Shown in pieces: positions 14,370-19,947 of a stretch of DNA of 22,411 nucleotides (its first letter is position 1; every line of letters begins with the position of its first letter). The notes under the pieces are model-generated. The model saw only the letters and a list, made by a program, of their open reading frames with translations, did not search any database and was not told where the DNA came from. The stretch lies in the NCBI GenBank assembly GCA_038144835.1, contig JAYQON010000048.1, forward strand, positions 1 through 22,411. The letters are read 5' to 3'. Source of the stretch: JALHOQ01 sp038144835 (lineage in GTDB: Bacteria; Bdellovibrionota; Bdellovibrionia; Bdellovibrionales; UBA1609). A program made the translations under genes and the position numbers.

Positions 14370-16099
14370 TCGATTGTCCTCACCTTAGGTTTGCGAATGC
14401 CAGAAAGAGAGAATGTCTCTGTGGAATGCACGGGCAAGGCGCTAAATTCATCATCTGCTTCGCTTTCGCCTTTTCTGTCAGCGCCAACCATGCGGACATC
14501 ATCAATAAACAACATATCTTTTAAGCTCAAGCCCCCGACAGCCTCCATCGCCGCATCCGCTATTGCCTTAGCTTCAAGATCTATTTTAGGCATTTCAGCA
14601 ACCGCCGCGACCTCGTCGCCCGCAGGCCACTCCATCGTCACTGTTGTCCCGTGACCTAGGTCACTCTGAATTACAACTTTACCCTGCATCTCCTCACAAA
14701 CTCGGCGAACAACGTTTAAACCAAGTCCGCGAGCAACCCCTTGCGAGTCCTTGGTCGAAAAAAACGGATCAAAAACTTGAGATAAATTTTCTGGCGGAAT
14801 TCCTGCTCCCGTATCGTGTATCGTCAATATGATTCGGCCATCGGTCAGCTTGGCTGAAAGAGTCAGCTCGGGACTCACCGAGTTCTCCATCGCCTCAATG
14901 GCATTTTTAAGAACTTCATCTACAGCCGTTTGCAACTGAAGGACATCACACTGCAAATTGATCAGGTCAAGACCGTCCATCCGCACGAGTATTTCGCGCT
15001 CACGAATGCGTGGTTCAAAGGCTCGCAAAGAAGCCTTAACAACCTTTTGCAAGCTCACGGCCTTTTCGAGGATTGGAGCGGTCATCTCAGGTTCGGCTCG
15101 CGGCTCAACAAAATTGGCTTCGGGAAGCTCTGATTCAACGAGGACTGAAGGTCTTTGTTCGGAGAAATTAGCCCTTTCTGCGAGCTGACGTTTGAGGCTT
15201 TCACTGAGCTCTTCAGTTTGCACGAGCTGTTTAAGGAGGGGCTGAATCAAGTTAGCGAATAGCGCCCAATTCGCCACCAAAGCCCCTATCGCACTCAACA
15301 ACAAATAGATCCATAGCGGCCAAAAGGGTACCTGTGTGCGCGGCGTTTCTATAGAGGCATACAGATTACTGTCCGCCATTCGCACTGCGGCTCCCAGCAT
15401 GGATTGGCCGCGATCAGTTTTCCATTCATGGCGAACGCTCACCTCTTGGTTATTTAAAATTTCACCGATGAGGATTTCTTTTTTTAATGAAGCTCCCACA
15501 TAAGCCGGATGAGTCAGAGCCAAAGCAAAACCTAGATGGTCAAATACACGCACCTCGCGAGTACGATCAGAGCTCAAGTTTAAGCCGAATGCGGAAGCGG
15601 GAAAAACTCCAACTCCAAGCATCACCACATTATTCGGTTTACGCACAGGCATAACCATGGCGAAATAGGCCTGACTCTGAATATCACCCACTTTTGCGAA
15701 GAAAACTTCATCCGCAGCGATTTTGGCCAGCGGCCATTGATTCATCCAGATTTTAAGGTCACCAAGTTCATTTTTTTGTTTGTTGTAATTCCATAGAATT
15801 TTCCAGGTTGCATTGTCCCACTCGATTAAAGCCACAGACACAAAAGCTGAATCTTGAAAAGTTCGCGTTGGCTTATCGCTACCCTCTGCCTTGAGTACGT
15901 CTAAAAGACGATATTTCATAGCCTGAGTCGCTGTCTTGACCGCACCCGAGAGCATAATAAGCTCTTGCTCGACACTCCCTCGTATTGCTTGGTCAGCGAA
16001 TTGGGATTGCTGCGGCACGATCCTCCACCCCCAAACAAGGGAGAGAGCGATGATGGCTACAGAACTGTATAGAAACAGACGTATGGACTGCTTTTGCAT
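14366..16099 (-). CDS. Sensor histidine-kinase-like protein lacking a DHp (HisKA) domain
   Basis: This 577-residue protein has a first membrane segment (about 8-25), an extracytoplasmic sensor region (about 26-257), a second membrane segment (about 261-284), a short linker (285-345) rich in Glu, Pro and Ala, a HATPase_c domain (about 348-492) and a low-complexity acidic tail. The ATPase boxes are intact: N box EVLKNAIEAM (N399), G1 DTGAGIP (429-435), F box FDPFFSTK (443-450), G2 GLGLNVV (458-464) and GHGTTV (482-487). No HisKA/H-box exists: there is no histidine between the second membrane segment and H428 inside the ATPase domain. Normal autophosphorylation is therefore not expected. The start at 16099 has AAGGA 4 bases upstream. 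It overlaps the GGDEF-like gene by 4 bases and is the first gene of the array. Confidence 0.92.
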   Translation of the reverse strand: MQKQSIRLFLYSSVAIIALSLVWGWRIVPQQSQFADQAIRGSVEQELIMLSGAVKTATQAMKYRLLDVLKAEGSDKPTRTFQDSAFVSVALIEWDNATWKILWNYNKQKNELGDLKIWMNQWPLAKIAADEVFFAKVGDIQSQAYFAMVMPVRKPNNVVMLGVGVFPASAFGLNLSSDRTREVRVFDHLGFALALTHPAYVGASLKKEILIGEILNNQEVSVRHEWKTDRGQSMLGAAVRMADSNLYASIETPRTQVPFWPLWIYLLLSAIGALVANWALFANLIQPLLKQLVQTEELSESLKRQLAERANFSEQRPSVLVESELPEANFVEPRAEPEMTAPILEKAVSLQKVVKASLRAFEPRIREREILVRMDGLDLINLQCDVLQLQTAVDEVLKNAIEAMENSVSPELTLSAKLTDGRIILTIHDTGAGIPPENLSQVFDPFFSTKDSQGVARGLGLNVVRRVCEEMQGKVVIQSDLGHGTTVTMEWPAGDEVAAVAEMPKIDLEAKAIADAAMEAVGGLSLKDMLFIDDVRMVGADRKGESEADDEFSALPVHSTETFSLSGIRKPKVRTIE

Positions 16100-16147
16100 A
16101 GTATCCTTCCCTGGACCTTTGCTTTAGTCTTGGATTTTTTTGAACTT

Positions 16148-16198
16148 TCAGGCCAAGAACCTGACTTTATTCTAGTTTCTTTTTGTCTTTCGTTCCAA
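16148..16198 (-). promoter_or_regulatory. Candidate promoter with overlapping inverted repeat for the sensor-alr-mla array
   Basis: On the minus strand TTGGAA (16198-16193), an 18-base spacer and TAGAAT (16174-16169) match the -35 at four and the -10 at five of six positions. Transcription would start near 16162, giving a leader of about 60 bases. An inverted repeat TCAGG-N7-CCTGA (16164-16148 on the minus strand) covers the predicted start site, a good place for a repressor. I see no equally good plus-strand promoter for nadB in the same 124-base gap. Confidence 0.45.
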
Positions 16199-16241
16199 GA
16201 GGCTTTTTCAATGCGCGGCATATATGTTAGGACCCCATTCT

Positions 16242-17816
16242 ATGGACACCGATTGTTTGGTTTTAGGTTCTGGTCTAGCGGGTTTAACTCTGGCGCTGAA
16301 GGTGGCCAGCCATTCCAAAGTCCTGATTTGCACAAAATCCGATCTTGGCACGACGAACTCGGCCATGGCCCAGGGCGGGATCGCAGCTGTAATGTCGTCC
16401 GAAGATAGTTTTGACCAGCATATTGAAGACACTCTCAATGCTGGGGCCGGATTGTGCAATTCACAGGTGGTGCGGCAAATCATCGAACAAGGCCCCGATC
16501 GCATCCAGGATCTTATTGATTGGGGCGTGAAGTTTGATGTTGACGATTGTGATCGTATTGCCCTAACGCGAGAAGGTGGCCATAGTGTCAGGCGCATCTT
16601 GCATGTGGCCGATCAAACGGGCCAAGAAGTGCATTCTCAACTGCTTCAGCAAGCACTTCACCCCCCGAACATTCAATTTCTGGAGCACCACTATGCTCTC
16701 GATCTTATTTTGAATCATCACCTTGAACCAAGAACAATTGGTGAACGACGCTGCCATGGAGCTTACGTGCTTAATCGTGGCAATGGGCAAGTCTTTCCCA
16801 TATTAAGCCATGCCACATTCCTCGCCACCGGAGGTGCTGGCAAAGTCTATTTGTACACATCTAATTGGAGTGGAGCCACGGGAGACGGCATAGCCATGTG
16901 TTATCGGGCTGGAGCACGAGTAGCAAATCTCGAATTCATGCAGTTTCACCCCACCTGTCTGTATCATCCCCAAGCTCGCAATTTTCTGATTAGCGAAGCT
17001 CTGCGCGGAGAAGGCGGAGAATTAGTAGATCGTCATGGACAAGCCTTCATGCACCGCCATCATAGGCTGGGCAGCTTGGCTCCCCGTGATATCGTCGCTC
17101 GCTCAATTGATGCTGAGATGAAGCGAACCGGCGTCGAATGTGTTTACTTGGATATGACCAGCAAATCGCGTGAATTTCTAAGTCGACGGTTCCCTGCCAT
17201 TTATAGTCGCTGTCGTGAACTTGGGATTGAAATGGCGACAGAGCCAATTCCTGTGGTTCCGGCAGCCCATTACCTCTGTGGTGGCGTACTTACTGACACC
17301 AGCGGAGTCACTGATGTCCGCGGTCTTTATGCACTGGGTGAGACCGCATGTACAGGGCTGCACGGCGCCAACCGTCTTGCCTCGAATTCACTGTTGGAAT
17401 GTTTAGCTGTTGCGCACGGTGCTTCCCAACATTTTGCCACTGAAACGCGAGAGCTCTTACCAGTTTCAATTCCAGATTGGCCCCAACTCGACAAAGAAAA
17501 TGCCGACGAAATGATTGTGATCCATCATATGTGGGAGGAAATCCGCCGGTTGATGTGGAACTACGTAGGCATCGTGCGGACTGATCGCCGCCTTCAGCGT
17601 GCTGAAAAGCGACTACAATTAATTTTAAAGGAAATTGAGGATTACTACTCTACCTTCAAGCCACACTCGGACATTGAAGAGTTGCGAAACATTGCGACGG
17701 TCGCCGCGCTAACGGTAAAATGCGCACTCTCACGCAAAGAATCGAGAGGAATTCACTATAATCTTGATCACCCGTCTCAGTCGTCTGCGGCGCACGATAC
17801 AATTTTGAAAAACTGA
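16242..17816 (+). CDS. nadB: L-aspartate oxidase
   Basis: NadB oxidises L-aspartate to iminoaspartate with FAD, the first step of de novo NAD synthesis. I place the start at the second in-frame ATG (16242), giving 524 residues, because TTAGGA lies 9 bases before it; the ATG at 16224 would add six residues and has no Shine-Dalgarno sequence. The N-terminal FAD-binding motif is GSGLAGL (9-15). Further family motifs are TTNSAMAQGG (about 37-46), EFMQFHPT (231-238), the active-site arginine in LAPRDIVARSI (R282), PAAHYLCGG (H343) and GLHGANRLASNSLLE (372-386). A helical C-terminal domain follows from about 425. No nadA or nadC is in the window. The 3' end is 4 bases from the convergent outer-membrane-like gene. 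Confidence 0.96.
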   Translation: MDTDCLVLGSGLAGLTLALKVASHSKVLICTKSDLGTTNSAMAQGGIAAVMSSEDSFDQHIEDTLNAGAGLCNSQVVRQIIEQGPDRIQDLIDWGVKFDVDDCDRIALTREGGHSVRRILHVADQTGQEVHSQLLQQALHPPNIQFLEHHYALDLILNHHLEPRTIGERRCHGAYVLNRGNGQVFPILSHATFLATGGAGKVYLYTSNWSGATGDGIAMCYRAGARVANLEFMQFHPTCLYHPQARNFLISEALRGEGGELVDRHGQAFMHRHHRLGSLAPRDIVARSIDAEMKRTGVECVYLDMTSKSREFLSRRFPAIYSRCRELGIEMATEPIPVVPAAHYLCGGVLTDTSGVTDVRGLYALGETACTGLHGANRLASNSLLECLAVAHGASQHFATETRELLPVSIPDWPQLDKENADEMIVIHHMWEEIRRLMWNYVGIVRTDRRLQRAEKRLQLILKEIEDYYSTFKPHSDIEELRNIATVAALTVKCALSRKESRGIHYNLDHPSQSSAAHDTILKN

Positions 17817-17820
17817 AAGT

Positions 17821-18363
17821 TTACGCGCCTCCACCAGCACTGGCGCTGGCACCTAGATGAAACACCAAACCAACTCCAATGTAGAGTGATGTTCCGGGAC
17901 TGACACCAAACTTCATATCAGCTCTAAACCAAGCGATACCCGATAGATGGGCCTTCAAGCCTCCTCCTGCATGCGCTCCGAAAATTAACCGTTCCTTTAC
18001 GCCATTGCCCGAGTACATGATGCTATCAGCTCCCACATATGCGACGGCCAAAAGGTTCTCCACTGGTATATCTATACGAATATCAAGGTGCAGATTTTTC
18101 CAGCGAGCGCCTTCACCATTGCCGGTAATAAGGCCACCCTCCATAAATGTTCCGCTGGCAAGCCGCATGCCCGCACGCACACCTCCCAAACCTATGATTT
18201 CAGTGACCCCCGAAATCTGGTTGGGAAGAAAGTTGCCAACATGCAGACCGCCTTCGAAGTTCGCCTCAGATGCTCCACCGCTGGAGCCCTCCTCGGCCTG
18301 AGCAAAGACTATGCACGAATAAACGCCAATGATGACAAGCAGAAGCTGACGTACAAATTGCAT
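17821..18363 (-). CDS. Small outer-membrane-like exported protein, unknown function
   Basis: The family is not recognised. The 180-residue protein has a signal peptide (about 1-23, cleavage after AQA) and then Gly-rich alternating strands such as GGLHVGNFLP, GVRAGMRLASG, GADSIMYSG and LYIGVGLVFHLG, the pattern of a small beta-barrel or surface protein. After the last strand comes an unusual GASASAGGGA tail instead of a terminal aromatic residue. Translation starts at ATG 18363 with AGGA 7 bases upstream. It is divergent from the lipase-like gene (76-base gap) and convergent with nadB (4-base gap), so it is probably transcribed alone. Barrel topology is inferred only from strand periodicity. 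Confidence 0.82.
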   Translation of the reverse strand: MQFVRQLLLVIIGVYSCIVFAQAEEGSSGGASEANFEGGLHVGNFLPNQISGVTEIIGLGGVRAGMRLASGTFMEGGLITGNGEGARWKNLHLDIRIDIPVENLLAVAYVGADSIMYSGNGVKERLIFGAHAGGGLKAHLSGIAWFRADMKFGVSPGTSLYIGVGLVFHLGASASAGGGA

Positions 18364-18405
18364 ATTTAGATCCTAGCCGAAAGACATTCACGTCACAACC
18401 GGCCC

Positions 18406-18433
18406 TTGACCATGTTCCCAATTAGACTAAAGA
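18406..18433 (+). promoter_or_regulatory. Candidate promoter for the lipase-like gene
   Basis: TTGACC (18406-18411) is a good -35 (five of six), followed after 16 bases by TAAAGA (18428-18433; three of six). The predicted transcript start is at or next to the ATG at 18440, six bases after the -10, and no strong Shine-Dalgarno sequence is present. The -10 is weak, so confidence is low. Confidence 0.3.
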
Positions 18434-18439
18434 TAAGCC

Positions 18440-19279
18440 ATGCCAAAGCGCTATGAAGGACACTTTAAAGGTCACGATCAAACCGAACTATTCTACCAAA
18501 CCTGGACTCCTGAAAAAGTTCGCGGACTAATTCTTATTACCCACGGGCTGGCTGAGCATTCTGAGTGCTACAACTCCCTGGCCCAGAGTCTTGCTGATGA
18601 TGGATGGAAGGTGTTCGCATGGGATATGCGGGGGCACGGTCGTTCTGAAGGTAAACGCGGTTATATGCGCCACATTTCGGACAGCATTAATGATCTTGGT
18701 TGTTTCTACGATCTCGTGAACCGAGAACGCGATGGAAAAAAATTGGTGCTTATAGGTCATTCTCTTGGGGGTTTAATCACCCTTCGTTATTTACAAACTA
18801 ATAAAAATGAATGCGCAGCCGTGGTTTTAAGCTCTCCAGCACTGGGCTTGTCGATGGATGTTCCTAAACTCAAGGAACAGTTAGCTCGGATTGCTATACG
18901 CTGGCTTCCAACAATCACCTTATATAATGAAATTCAGTATGAGGACTTAAGTCGCCCAGAAGAGATGCAGAAGTTTTACAAAACAGATACTCTTCGACAT
19001 GACAAGATCTCGCCCGGTTTGTTTTTGAGTATGGTGGAATGTTTTCCGTTAGCGACCTCCGACGCCGATTCTATCAAAATGCCAGTGCTCATGCAGCTTT
19101 CCGGAGAAGATCGTTTGGTGAGCACATCGGCTTCAATGAGTTTTTTTGAAAGTCTACCGAACAAGAAAAACCAGATGATTGTCTACACTGACAGCCTGCA
19201 TGAAGTTTATAATTGTGTGGAACGCGAGCAGGCCTTAGCCGATCTGAAAAGGTTTCTTAGCCCTTATTTAGGAGCATAG
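18440..19279 (+). CDS. Alpha/beta hydrolase, monoacylglycerol lipase / lysophospholipase-like
   Basis: The 279-residue protein matches the Hydrolase_4 (monoacylglycerol lipase, PldB-like) branch. The oxyanion motif THGLAEHS (34-41), WDMRGHGRSEG (61-71) and the nucleophile elbow GHSLGG (S108 in 106-111) are clear. The acid is D224 in SGEDRLVS and the base is H254 in DSLHEVYN, so the triad is complete. The cap region lies at about 140-205. No signal peptide is seen, so it is likely cytoplasmic or peripherally attached. It probably cleaves monoacylglycerols or lysophospholipids; the substrate is inferred from the family. The downstream lipoprotein gene begins 4 bases after its stop, so they form a two-gene operon. 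Confidence 0.9.
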   Translation: MPKRYEGHFKGHDQTELFYQTWTPEKVRGLILITHGLAEHSECYNSLAQSLADDGWKVFAWDMRGHGRSEGKRGYMRHISDSINDLGCFYDLVNRERDGKKLVLIGHSLGGLITLRYLQTNKNECAAVVLSSPALGLSMDVPKLKEQLARIAIRWLPTITLYNEIQYEDLSRPEEMQKFYKTDTLRHDKISPGLFLSMVECFPLATSDADSIKMPVLMQLSGEDRLVSTSASMSFFESLPNKKNQMIVYTDSLHEVYNCVEREQALADLKRFLSPYLGA

Positions 19280-19283
19280 AGCG

Positions 19284-19874
19284 ATGCGTGGGATTTTCTG
19301 TTTGACGATATTTCTAGTTGCAGCTGGTTGCACTCAAATTCCTATAAATGCCCCGAGTGCCACTCCACCCTTAGCGAAGAGCCAGTATGTAAACCTGGTC
19401 AAGCAAAACACCAAAAGCACGAATCAATACTCTGGGCTCTATCAAACATTTCAAGCGGACGTAACTATTTTGACCAGTGAATTACAAAGCGAAAGCCTTA
19501 AACAAAAAGCTCAGTTCCAACAATGGGACGCTCGCCGATACCAATTGGAACGCGAGAAGATGCTCGAAGAAAACGCCGCATTTGCAAAATTTTTTCTTCG
19601 CTTTTACACGCCTGAACGAGACTACGACGATTTGGATAAAAGTAGATCAATATGGAAAATTTATATCGATTATAATGGCAATCGCTTTGAAGGTAAGGTG
19701 AGTAAAATTTCTGACAAACTTGTCGAAATACAACATCTCTATCCACATATGGACCGCTTCAGCACGCCCTATGAAATTTCCTTCAATGTTCCAATGGCCA
19801 CCATTGAACAGGGCAAAATTATAGTTACCCTTACTAGCAGCCTAGGTACGGCAAATTTCCAGTTTAGCAGGTAG
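19284..19874 (+). CDS. Lipoprotein of unknown function
   Basis: Residues 1-15 form a short lipoprotein signal ending in the lipobox LVAAGC, with C16 as the predicted lipidated cysteine, so it should sit in the envelope. No Asp follows the cysteine (it is Thr), so an outer-membrane destination is possible by the E. coli rule, which may not apply here. Residues about 50-105 are charged and helical, likely coiled-coil, and residues about 120-196 are beta-rich. I do not recognise the family. The start has GGAG 10 bases upstream, inside the final codons of the lipase-like gene, so translation is likely coupled. There are 73 bases and no clear terminator between its end and the convergent helicase gene. 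Confidence 0.85.
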   Translation: MRGIFCLTIFLVAAGCTQIPINAPSATPPLAKSQYVNLVKQNTKSTNQYSGLYQTFQADVTILTSELQSESLKQKAQFQQWDARRYQLEREKMLEENAAFAKFFLRFYTPERDYDDLDKSRSIWKIYIDYNGNRFEGKVSKISDKLVEIQHLYPHMDRFSTPYEISFNVPMATIEQGKIIVTLTSSLGTANFQFSR

Positions 19875-19947
19875 ACGACAAGGAAGGGCAGACACACAGT
19901 CGTGTTGCGCTTAGGTAATTTAGACTCAATCTCAATTGAAATCGGTA

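Noticed and set aside
16224..16241. Upstream ATG for nadB
   Set aside because: It adds only six residues before the FAD-binding strand and lacks a Shine-Dalgarno sequence, whereas TTAGGA precedes the ATG at 16242.
17834..17849. CCAGC-N6-GCTGG hairpin after nadB as a terminator
   Set aside because: It has only five pairs, lies inside the coding end of the opposing gene and has no T tract on either strand; it reflects the Ala/Gly/Ser repeat codons.
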